From: Candidatus Schekmanbacteria bacterium
Lineage (GTDB): Bacteria > Schekmanbacteria > GWA2-38-11 > J061
Direction: 5' to 3'
Length of the DNA: 8,056 nucleotides
Assembly: GCA_003695725.1 (NCBI GenBank)
Contig: RFHX01000243.1
Span: forward strand, 1-8,056
In this document: in pieces, positions 1 through 8,056 of the stretch
Numbering within the stretch: position 1 is the first letter of the stretch
Layout: each line of letters begins with the position of its first letter
Notes under the pieces: generated by a model
Database searches by the model: none
What the model was told of the DNA's origin: nothing
What the model saw: only the letters and a program-made list of their open reading frames with translations
Position numbers and translations under genes: made by a program

Positions 1-1328
1 AAGATTTTTCAGTTATTCTTGATAAGGAACCTTATTTTCAGGAGAAGAATGTTAAGAGAATTATAGAAGAAAGAATGACAAAAGAGATTTTAAGCTATTT
101 TGAGATAGTAAGGCAAATTGCCGATGAAAAAAGCGTGAATGCTTATCTTGTAGGAGGTATTGTTAGAGATATTCTACTCGGTATCGACAATTATGATATT
201 GATATCGTTATTGAAGGCAATGGGGTAGCATTTGCAAAGGAATTTTCAAAAAGAGTAGATGGCAGGATAAAAACACATGGAAGATTTGGAACTTCTTCTG
301 TATTTTTATCATCAGGATTCAGGATAGACTTTGCCACTGCAAGGGCGGAATTCTATGAGTCACCTGCCAAACTTCCTGTTGTTTTCCCCGGTTCTCTGAA
401 AAGAGATCTACTCCGTCGTGATTTTTCCATTAATGCCCTTGCTGTAAGGCTCAATGGTAATCCTGCATATGTGTTGATCGATTATTTTGGAGGACAGAGA
501 GATTTAAAGGATAAAGTGATTAGAGTACTGCATAGTCTAAGCTTTGTGGAAGATCCAACAAGAATATTTCGCGCATTACGGTTTGAGACAAGACTCAATT
601 TTAAAATAGGAAAACAAACTCTTGCTCTATTAAAAGACTCTTTATCAAAGGGAGTGATGGGAAGAGTTTCAGGAAAAAGGATCCTTTCAGAATTTATACT
701 TATTTTTAAAGAAGAAAAATTTCGTCAGATTTTGAGAAGGATGGAAGATCTCGGAGTATTGAAATCCATAAGCCCTTATCTTAAATATGATTCCTATTGT
801 GAGGAAATTTTGAATAAGGTGGAAAAGGTGAAGGATTGGTATGAAATAGCTTTCACGGAAAGAAAAATAGAAGCATTGCATCTTTATTTGATGGGAATAT
901 TTCACAAATTGGACAAGGATTCTCTTAAAGTGGTATCTGACAGACTTTCTCTGCCCACTGCCATTAGAAAAAAACTTAGGATTTCGATAGAAGCTGAATC
1001 GATAGCAAGAAAGATTGAAAAAGCCGTAAAACCCTCTGAAATATATTCACTTCTAAAAGATTATGATGAAGAGCTAATCCTCTTTATAATGGCGCTAACA
1101 GAAAGAAGGAGTGTTATAAAAAAGATAAAGGAGTATCTTTCTACTTACAAAAAAGTAAAATCCATAATAACAGGCAATGACTTGAAAAATTTAGGCATAG
1201 AGGAAGGGCCTATTTATTCGAAAATACTTTCTGAAGTGCATAATGCCCATATAGACGGATTAGTTAAAACCAAAGAAGAAGAAATAAAACTTGCCCGACA
1301 GCTTTACAAGAAATTGATTGGGAAATAA
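1..1328 (+). CDS. tRNA nucleotidyltransferase / poly(A) polymerase family protein, C-terminal part (5'-truncated by window edge)
   Basis: The enzyme belongs to the class II family that adds CCA, or only CC or A, to tRNA 3' ends, or adds poly(A) tails. The frame is open from base 3, giving 24 residues before the Met at 75 and 441 residues in view. Numbered from that Met, the sequence shows the LVGGIVRDILLG glycine motif (25-36), the metal-binding DxD pair D41/D43, RRDFSINA (114-121), EDPTRIFRALRFE (159-171) opening the RNA-binding region, and a C-terminal ITGNDL...GLVKTKEEE segment (366-403). The Met at 75 has no clear Shine-Dalgarno sequence. The residues before it (a KNV..IIEER stretch) resemble the linker that joins CBS domains to the polymerase head in the long DHH-CBS-CBS members of the family. 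The true protein is therefore probably much longer. Whether it adds CCA or only A cannot be told here, so no symbol is given. It converges with the malic enzyme gene. Confidence 0.9.
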   Translation, partial: DFSVILDKEPYFQEKNVKRIIEERMTKEILSYFEIVRQIADEKSVNAYLVGGIVRDILLGIDNYDIDIVIEGNGVAFAKEFSKRVDGRIKTHGRFGTSSVFLSSGFRIDFATARAEFYESPAKLPVVFPGSLKRDLLRRDFSINALAVRLNGNPAYVLIDYFGGQRDLKDKVIRVLHSLSFVEDPTRIFRALRFETRLNFKIGKQTLALLKDSLSKGVMGRVSGKRILSEFILIFKEEKFRQILRRMEDLGVLKSISPYLKYDSYCEEILNKVEKVKDWYEIAFTERKIEALHLYLMGIFHKLDKDSLKVVSDRLSLPTAIRKKLRISIEAESIARKIEKAVKPSEIYSLLKDYDEELILFIMALTERRSVIKKIKEYLSTYKKVKSIITGNDLKNLGIEEGPIYSKILSEVHNAHIDGLVKTKEEEIKLARQLYKKLIGK

Positions 1329-1349
1329 AATCTCTCTATTCCTTATTTT
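1321..1349 (+). terminator. weak candidate terminator at the convergent gene ends
   Basis: GGAAATA (1321-1327, one bulged A) can pair with TATTCC (1337-1342) around a 9-nt loop, followed by the T-rich run TTATTTT (1343-1349). The hairpin overlaps the stop codon of the nucleotidyltransferase gene and extends into the 3' end of maeB. It has only two G:C pairs, so it is a weak intrinsic terminator at best. The opposite strand has no T-run after the stem. Only 7 bp separate the two stop codons, so any terminator must overlap coding sequence. Confidence 0.22.
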
Positions 1350-3585
1350 GTGCATCAACGACTGCTATTGATGTCATATTTACAATGTCATTGACTTCGC
1401 ATTCTCTTTGAAGGACATGGACAGATTTGCTCATCCCAACTAAAATTGGACCTATAACCTCTGCACCGCCTAATCTTTGCATCAATTTGTATGCAATGTT
1501 GCCCGAAGCAAGGTCAGGGAAAATAAGTATATTTGCACCGTCTTTTATATTACAGAAGGGATATGTATTTTTTATTATTTCAGGCACAACAGCAGTATCT
1601 GCCTGCATTTCACCATCGATTACAATATCAGGCCTCTTTTCCTTTACTATTTCAACGGCCTTTTTAACTTTTTCCGCTTCAGGATGCTTTGTACTTCCAA
1701 AATTGGAAAAAGAAAGCATTGCTACTTTGGGAAAGATATCGAACTCTTTTGCAAAGTCTGCCGCACATATAGCTATTTCGGCAAGGTCATTATGGTCAGG
1801 GGTGATATTTACAGTCGTATCTGCAAAGATGAAAACTTTTTCTTTTATGATAAGAAAATAAAGGCCACAGACTTTGTTCAATTCTTTCTTTTTCTTCACA
1901 ATTTGAAGAGCGGGCCTTATAGTTGCAGGATAATGCTGAGTGATGCCTGATACCATTCCTTCCGCATCGCCAACATGGACCATCATCGAGCCATAGACGA
2001 TTGGATTCTTCATCATCTCCTTTGCTTCTACAAGTGTTACGCCATTGCGCTTTCTTATGTCATGAAGCTTTTCTACATAGGTCTTAAATTTTTCAGATTC
2101 TAATGGGTTGATTATTTCAGCATCATCGATGTTTAGGCGATAATTTTCAGCGATCGATTTTATTTTTTCTTTCCTGCCCAAAAGTACGGGTTTTGCAATT
2201 TTTTCATCTATCAAAATATGACAAGCTCTGATAATCTTTTCATTTTCACCTTCTGGGAAAACAATCTTTTTAGGGTTTGATTTTGCCTTACTTATGATTG
2301 TTCTTACTATTTCCTTTGATTTACCAAGTCGAGCTTCAAGCTGTTTCTTGTATTCTTCAGGGTCTATTTTTATTCTTGCTACACCGCTTTCGATTGCAGC
2401 CATTGCAACTGCCGGTGCTTCCCAAAGAAGTACTCGCGGGTCAAAAGGTTTGGGGATGATATATTCAGGTCCAAATTTTAATTCCTTTACGCCATAGGCA
2501 CGGCAAACTGACTCAGGGACATCCTCCTTTGCAAGTGCGGCAAGGGCTCGCGCCGCGGCAATCTTCATTGCCATATTTATTGATTTTGCTCTAACATCCA
2601 AGGCACCTCTAAAAATAAAGGGGAATCCTAAAACATTGTTCACCTGATTGGGATAATCTGAGCGTCCAGTTGCGAAAATTAAATCGTCTCTTGCATCGAG
2701 GGCGTCCTCATATGTAATTTCAGGGTCAGGATTAGCCATTGCAAAAACAATTGGCTTATCATTCATCGATTTGAGCATTTTTTTGGAGACACAGTCTTTT
2801 ACCGAGACGCCTACAAATACATCCGCACCTTCCATAGCTTCCTCAAGAGTGCGGCACTTAGTATTGGAAGCAAGCCTCTCTTTGTATTTATTCATACCTT
2901 CTTTGCGTCCCTTATATACAACTCCTCTTGAGTCGCACATTATTACATTTTCCCGTTTGACTCCCAATTCGATATAAAGTTCTGCGCATGCAATACCTGC
3001 CGCTCCTGCCCCATTATAAACGACTTTTACTTTGTCAATGTCTTTTCCTGTTATTTCCAGTGCATTGAGAAGAGCTGCTGCTGAGATGATAGCAGTGCCA
3101 TGCTGGTCGTCGTGAAATACCGGTATTTCAAGTTCTTTTTTCAATGTTTCCTCGATGTAGAAACAATCAGGAGCTTTGATATCTTCGAGATTGATGCCGC
3201 CAAAAGTTGGTTCCAAAAGCTTAACTACATTAATTACATCGTCAGGGTCTTTGGATTTAATTTCAAGGTCGAAGACATCTATATCGGCAAAACGTTTAAA
3301 GAGTACTCCTTTGCCTTCCATAACAGGTTTGCCTGCCAAGCCGCCTATGCATCCTAATCCCAAAACAGCAGTGCCATTGGATACAACGGCCACTAAATTC
3401 CCTTTGGCGGTATATTCATAAGCCATTTCGGGGTCTTTTTCAATTTCAAGGCAGGGTACAGCGACTCCTGGTGTGTAAGCAAGAGATAGGTCTCTTTGAG
3501 TTAAACAGGGTTTTGTAGCAATGACTTCGATTTTACCTTTTCTACCTTTTGAATGATACTCTAATGCTTCAGTTTTTAACGGCAT
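1336..3585 (-). CDS. maeB: NADP-type malic enzyme fused to a phosphotransacetylase domain
   Basis: This enzyme oxidatively decarboxylates malate to pyruvate in the cytoplasm, yielding NAD(P)H. The order is malic enzyme N-terminal domain (about 15-160; LAYTPG at 36-41, HDDQHGTA near 158-165), Rossmann cofactor domain (about 163-400; GAGAAG at 192-197) and a PTA-like domain (about 423-747). The length of 749 residues is close to E. coli MaeB (759). A longer frame can start at TTG 3591, but GGGAG lies 7 nt before ATG 3585 and only 1 nt before the TTG. An in-frame TAA at 3603-3601 rules out starts further upstream, so ATG 3585 is chosen. In E. coli MaeB the PTA part is regarded as regulatory (acetyl-CoA sensing). 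Here it keeps an Arg (727) and Asp (733) at positions where true PTAs carry catalytic residues. It lies 123 bp downstream of pyrG and may have its own promoter. The fusion is certain; the cofactor preference is inferred. Confidence 0.95.
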   Translation of the reverse strand: MPLKTEALEYHSKGRKGKIEVIATKPCLTQRDLSLAYTPGVAVPCLEIEKDPEMAYEYTAKGNLVAVVSNGTAVLGLGCIGGLAGKPVMEGKGVLFKRFADIDVFDLEIKSKDPDDVINVVKLLEPTFGGINLEDIKAPDCFYIEETLKKELEIPVFHDDQHGTAIISAAALLNALEITGKDIDKVKVVYNGAGAAGIACAELYIELGVKRENVIMCDSRGVVYKGRKEGMNKYKERLASNTKCRTLEEAMEGADVFVGVSVKDCVSKKMLKSMNDKPIVFAMANPDPEITYEDALDARDDLIFATGRSDYPNQVNNVLGFPFIFRGALDVRAKSINMAMKIAAARALAALAKEDVPESVCRAYGVKELKFGPEYIIPKPFDPRVLLWEAPAVAMAAIESGVARIKIDPEEYKKQLEARLGKSKEIVRTIISKAKSNPKKIVFPEGENEKIIRACHILIDEKIAKPVLLGRKEKIKSIAENYRLNIDDAEIINPLESEKFKTYVEKLHDIRKRNGVTLVEAKEMMKNPIVYGSMMVHVGDAEGMVSGITQHYPATIRPALQIVKKKKELNKVCGLYFLIIKEKVFIFADTTVNITPDHNDLAEIAICAADFAKEFDIFPKVAMLSFSNFGSTKHPEAEKVKKAVEIVKEKRPDIVIDGEMQADTAVVPEIIKNTYPFCNIKDGANILIFPDLASGNIAYKLMQRLGGAEVIGPILVGMSKSVHVLQRECEVNDIVNMTSIAVVDAQNKE

Positions 3586-3708
3586 AATCAATCTCCCACA
3601 TTAATACAGCAACTGGAAAAATATCTCTTCTCCTTTAACAATTTTCAAATCCTCAAAAAATAGGATCAACTTATATTGAAATTTATACCTCTATCTTATG
3701 ATTGTCAA
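3586..3708 (-). other. pyrG-maeB intergenic leader with hairpin and orphan Shine-Dalgarno
   Basis: These 123 bp lie between the pyrG stop and the chosen maeB start. Reading the minus strand, they contain a candidate promoter (3708-3682), then a small hairpin (ATCCT/AGGAT arms at 3666-3649, 8-nt T-rich loop), then a strong Shine-Dalgarno-like AAAGGAG (3636-3630) with no ATG, GTG or TTG at normal spacing, and finally the GGGAG that serves maeB. The hairpin has only 5 bp and no T-run after it, so it is not an intrinsic terminator. I recognise no known riboswitch class here. Confidence 0.4.
3682..3708 (-). promoter_or_regulatory. candidate sigma70-type promoter for maeB
   Basis: A perfect -35 hexamer TTGACA (3708-3703) directly abuts the pyrG stop codon. 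It is followed by TATAAA (3687-3682), a good -10 match, after a 15-nt spacer. The spacer is shorter than the 16-18 nt optimum, which lowers confidence. Transcription would begin near 3675 and leave a leader of about 90 nt before the maeB ATG. In an AT-rich genome such matches arise by chance, but the complete -35 hexamer in the first wide gap upstream of maeB is suggestive. Confidence 0.35.
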
Positions 3709-6055
<2,347 letters not shown>

Positions 6056-6065
6056 AATTTTTTAA

Positions 6066-6080
6066 CTTAAAACCTTTAAG
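6066..6080. repeat. short perfect inverted repeat upstream of kdsB
   Basis: CTTAAA and TTTAAG form an exact 6-bp inverted repeat with a 3-nt centre, 10 bp upstream of the kdsB ATG. On the minus strand the loop carries the GG of the only Shine-Dalgarno-like AAAGG before kdsB. The stem is mostly A:T and no run of T follows on that strand, so it does not look like a terminator. It could be chance in AT-rich sequence or a weak operator or translation-control hairpin. Confidence 0.3.
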
Positions 6081-6135
6081 ATTTAAAACAGGACAAAGAC
6101 AAAGAATGAATGTTCTAATTTGTGCAATATTTCTT

Positions 6136-6984
6136 TTATCCCGGTTGGAATTTTATAATATCATAGATTTTTTTAAAATGGAAGAGGTCTAATTCTTCGG
6201 CTCGAACAGAAAGGTTGAAATTATGTGACAAAGAAAGTTGTTTTTCTAAAGCTTCTAATTTTTTATTGTCAAGCATCATCTTAATATTATTGCGTATTGT
6301 CTTTCTTCTGTGAGAAAAACAATTTTTTATGAACTTCAGGAATTCTACTTCGTTGTCAATTTTTACCTTAGGTTGTTTCAGCCTAATCAGATGTATCAAT
6401 GTGGATTCAACCTTTGCAGGTGGGAAAAAACTTTTTCCAGAAATGTTGTAAATTTTCGAAGTTTTGAAGAAGATTGCAAAAGCAACTGACACATATCCAT
6501 AATCACTATTGCCTCTTTCAGCAGAAATTCTGTCAGCCATTTCTTTTTGTATTAGAAAGACAATATCTTCAATTAGTCTTCTTTTCTCAAGCATCATAAA
6601 GAGAATTTGTGAAGAAATATTATAGGGAATATTTCCAACGACTCTTATCCTTCTGGAGGAAAAATAATCATTCCTTAATTTGTCTATGTCAATTTTTAGA
6701 ATATCTCCTTTTAAAATTTTGCAGTTTTTATATTTTTTCAGTCTTTCCTCAGCAATTTCGTAAAGCTCTTTATCTTTTTCAATAGCAGCTATTTTTGCAC
6801 CTGATTGGGCTAATAACTCTGTAAGCAGTCCTTCGCCGCATCCTATTTCCAAGATATTGTCATCTTTTTTAGGGTTTATAGATGAAACTATTTTTTTTAA
6901 TATGCGGGGATTTTTTAGAAAATGTTGTCCAAGAGATTTTTTTGGCTTAATTTTTTTTCTGTCTATTTTTGAATATTGGACCAT
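6136..6984 (-). CDS. rsmA: 16S rRNA (adenine1518-N6/adenine1519-N6)-dimethyltransferase
   Basis: RsmA (KsgA) uses S-adenosylmethionine to dimethylate two adjacent adenines in the 3'-terminal hairpin of 16S rRNA, late in small-subunit assembly. The 282 residues suit the family (about 265-290). The sequence shows KKSLGQHFL (15-23), SAM motif I EIGCGEG (46-52), the acidic end of strand 2 (IEKD, 68-71), GDIL (93-96), catalytic motif IV NIPYNI (118-123), QKEMADRI...YGYVSV (146-167), the SFFPPAKVES segment (185-194) and a basic C-terminal RRKTIRNNI stretch (226-234). ATG 6984 puts the N-terminus at normal length, but no strong Shine-Dalgarno sequence precedes it. It starts 26 bp after the waaC stop, so the two are probably co-transcribed. 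It is a housekeeping gene inside an LPS group. Confidence 0.96.
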   Translation of the reverse strand: MVQYSKIDRKKIKPKKSLGQHFLKNPRILKKIVSSINPKKDDNILEIGCGEGLLTELLAQSGAKIAAIEKDKELYEIAEERLKKYKNCKILKGDILKIDIDKLRNDYFSSRRIRVVGNIPYNISSQILFMMLEKRRLIEDIVFLIQKEMADRISAERGNSDYGYVSVAFAIFFKTSKIYNISGKSFFPPAKVESTLIHLIRLKQPKVKIDNEVEFLKFIKNCFSHRRKTIRNNIKMMLDNKKLEALEKQLSLSHNFNLSVRAEELDLFHFKKIYDIIKFQPG

Positions 6985-7010
6985 TGAAATACTTTTTTCA
7001 GAAATAAAAG

Positions 7011-8056
7011 CTAAACTTCATCAACTAATTCATTAAATGCTTTATATATATCTTCAGCAGATATTTCTTTCAAACAGCGCATATCATTACATTTTCTTTT
7101 ATAGCAATTACTGCAGGGAAATTCTTTATAAACGACTTTGTGTTTCCCCCAATAAGGACCATTTCTTCGTGGACTGCTTGGACCATATATGCCGATTGTT
7201 GGTGTCCCTAAAATGGATGCTAAATGAAGAGGACCTGTGTCAGGACCTATGAGAATATCGATATAGGAAAGTACTACAGCGAGCTCTTTTATTGATGTAT
7301 TTCTTATGCATTGGATGGGATTTTTCAGATTTTGTAGAATTTTAGATGTAAGCTCTCTTTCGTCCTTTCCCTCAATTAGAAGAATTTCAAAGCGATTGCT
7401 ATTACAGATTTTCCTTATTAGTTCTGCATATTTGAAAGTTTCCAACAATTTTGTTTGCCATCCTCCACCCGGATATATTCCTACAATTGTTTGCTCCTTG
7501 GGTTTTAAATTGTATTTGTTCAGAGTTTTTTCTTTTAAAGATTCTGCTCCAAAGATTGATAAATCGGCTTTAAAATCTTCCACATTATAGCTGTCGATTC
7601 CTATTCCTTTTAAGAGTGATAGATTTTTTTCTATTATGTGCACATCTTTTTTATCAGGTGAGATATGCTCTTTGATGAAATAAAAATTCATTGGTTCGCG
7701 AAGGTGTTTTTTGTTAAAACCGATTGTTTTTTTTGCCTTTGAGAGGTATGTGATAATTCCGCTTTTAATCAATCCTTGAAAATCTATTGCTGCATCATAT
7801 TGCCTTTTTCTTATAAGTTTAATGATTTGAGAAATTTCTCTTATAGTTGAAAATGTTGAGGCTGGATTTAATATTTCCTTCCTCCACTTTTTAGTATCGA
7901 TTTCAATAATTGAATTGATGAGTGAAGATCCCCTGATTAGTTCAGATGATCTCTTTTCTACTATCCAATCTATACGGCTTGTTGGGAATTTCTTTCTCAG
8001 AAAATAGGCAGAAGGGATTGTATGAATTATATCGCCTAAAGCACCAAGCCTTACAA
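7011..8056 (-). CDS. waaC: lipopolysaccharide heptosyltransferase I (5'-truncated by window edge)
   Basis: WaaC, of glycosyltransferase family 9, transfers L-glycero-D-manno-heptose from an ADP-activated donor to Kdo of the LPS inner core at the inner face of the cytoplasmic membrane. The frame stays open to the right edge, giving 347 residues. It begins within the N-terminal motif RLGALGDIIHTIPSA, whose Asp aligns with the catalytic Asp13 of E. coli WaaC. Only a few residues should be missing. Then come DFQGLIKSG (the QGLxKSA-type signature that favours WaaC over WaaF), GIYPGGGWQTK (192-202) and the donor-site DTGPLHLA (272-279). A TTG at 7772 could be read as a start, but it is an internal Leu in DFQGLIKSG. 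The C-terminus carries four cysteines (314, 317, 322, 327). WaaC is preferred over WaaF from the QGL/KS motif; the GT9 assignment itself is very secure. Confidence 0.9.
   Translation of the reverse strand, partial: VRLGALGDIIHTIPSAYFLRKKFPTSRIDWIVEKRSSELIRGSSLINSIIEIDTKKWRKEILNPASTFSTIREISQIIKLIRKRQYDAAIDFQGLIKSGIITYLSKAKKTIGFNKKHLREPMNFYFIKEHISPDKKDVHIIEKNLSLLKGIGIDSYNVEDFKADLSIFGAESLKEKTLNKYNLKPKEQTIVGIYPGGGWQTKLLETFKYAELIRKICNSNRFEILLIEGKDERELTSKILQNLKNPIQCIRNTSIKELAVVLSYIDILIGPDTGPLHLASILGTPTIGIYGPSSPRRNGPYWGKHKVVYKEFPCSNCYKRKCNDMRCLKEISAEDIYKAFNELVDEV

Noticed and set aside
1427-1950. Two overlapping plus-strand open frames (144 and 157 codons) opposite maeB
   Set aside because: They lie antisense to the well-conserved PTA domain of maeB, match no family I know and have skewed composition expected of complement-strand readings.
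3100-3421. Plus-strand open frames opposite the N-terminal half of maeB
   Set aside because: They are antisense to conserved malic enzyme motifs and have no ribosome binding site or recognisable domain.
3649-3666. Hairpin after pyrG as an intrinsic terminator
   Set aside because: The stem has only 5 bp, the T-run is in the loop rather than after the stem, and the hairpin lies downstream of a good -35 element, so it is better read as part of the maeB leader.
6056-6135. Promoter between rsmA and kdsB
   Set aside because: TTGCAC and TTGTCT can be found as -35 candidates on the minus strand, but at 16-18 nt spacing the -10 matches are poor (TTTGTC, TTAAAG).
7306-7590. 94-codon plus-strand frame opposite waaC
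   Set aside because: It is antisense to the GT9 core and shows no independent coding support.

Overview
The window looks like an ordinary stretch of chromosome from an AT-rich, Gram-negative (LPS-bearing) bacterium. It holds six protein-coding genes, two of them cut by the window edges. I see no rRNA, tRNA, CRISPR array, insertion sequence, phage gene or toxin-antitoxin pair. Dedicated Kdo and heptose enzymes imply an outer membrane with an LPS inner core. The lineage cannot be fixed from this window. The mix of a long-form tRNA nucleotidyltransferase, a kdsB-pyrG pair and a cysteine-rich GT9 heptosyltransferase would suit a deltaproteobacterium-like or deep-branching group, but that is inference.

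Layout, left to right. Positions 1-1328 (+) hold the C-terminal part of a tRNA nucleotidyltransferase/poly(A) polymerase family protein. Its reading frame is open to the left edge, so the Met at 75 is almost certainly internal. All remaining genes are on the minus strand and are read right to left. At 8056-7011 is waaC (heptosyltransferase I), whose N-terminus runs off the right edge. Then come rsmA (6984-6136), kdsB (6055-5318), pyrG (best start 5328, end 3709) and a maeB-type malic enzyme/phosphotransacetylase fusion (best start 3585, end 1336). The first gene and maeB converge with only 7 bp between their stop codons.

Function. waaC, kdsB and pyrG form a coherent inner-core LPS group. PyrG makes CTP, KdsB uses CTP to activate Kdo as CMP-Kdo, and WaaC adds the first heptose onto Kdo. 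pyrG starts inside the end of kdsB, which suggests translational coupling. rsmA, a 16S rRNA dimethyltransferase, sits inside the cluster as a housekeeping passenger. maeB follows after a 123-bp gap that carries a plausible promoter of its own, so it may be a separate transcription unit. Together with the nucleotidyltransferase it is central-metabolism or RNA-maintenance cargo rather than part of the LPS module.

I found no convincing undescribed system. The points most worth a second look are four wrong or uncertain gene starts (both edge genes, maeB and pyrG), the catalytic-type Arg and Asp kept in the PTA domain of the malic enzyme, a four-cysteine cluster in WaaC, and the structured leader upstream of maeB with a strong Shine-Dalgarno sequence that serves no obvious start codon.
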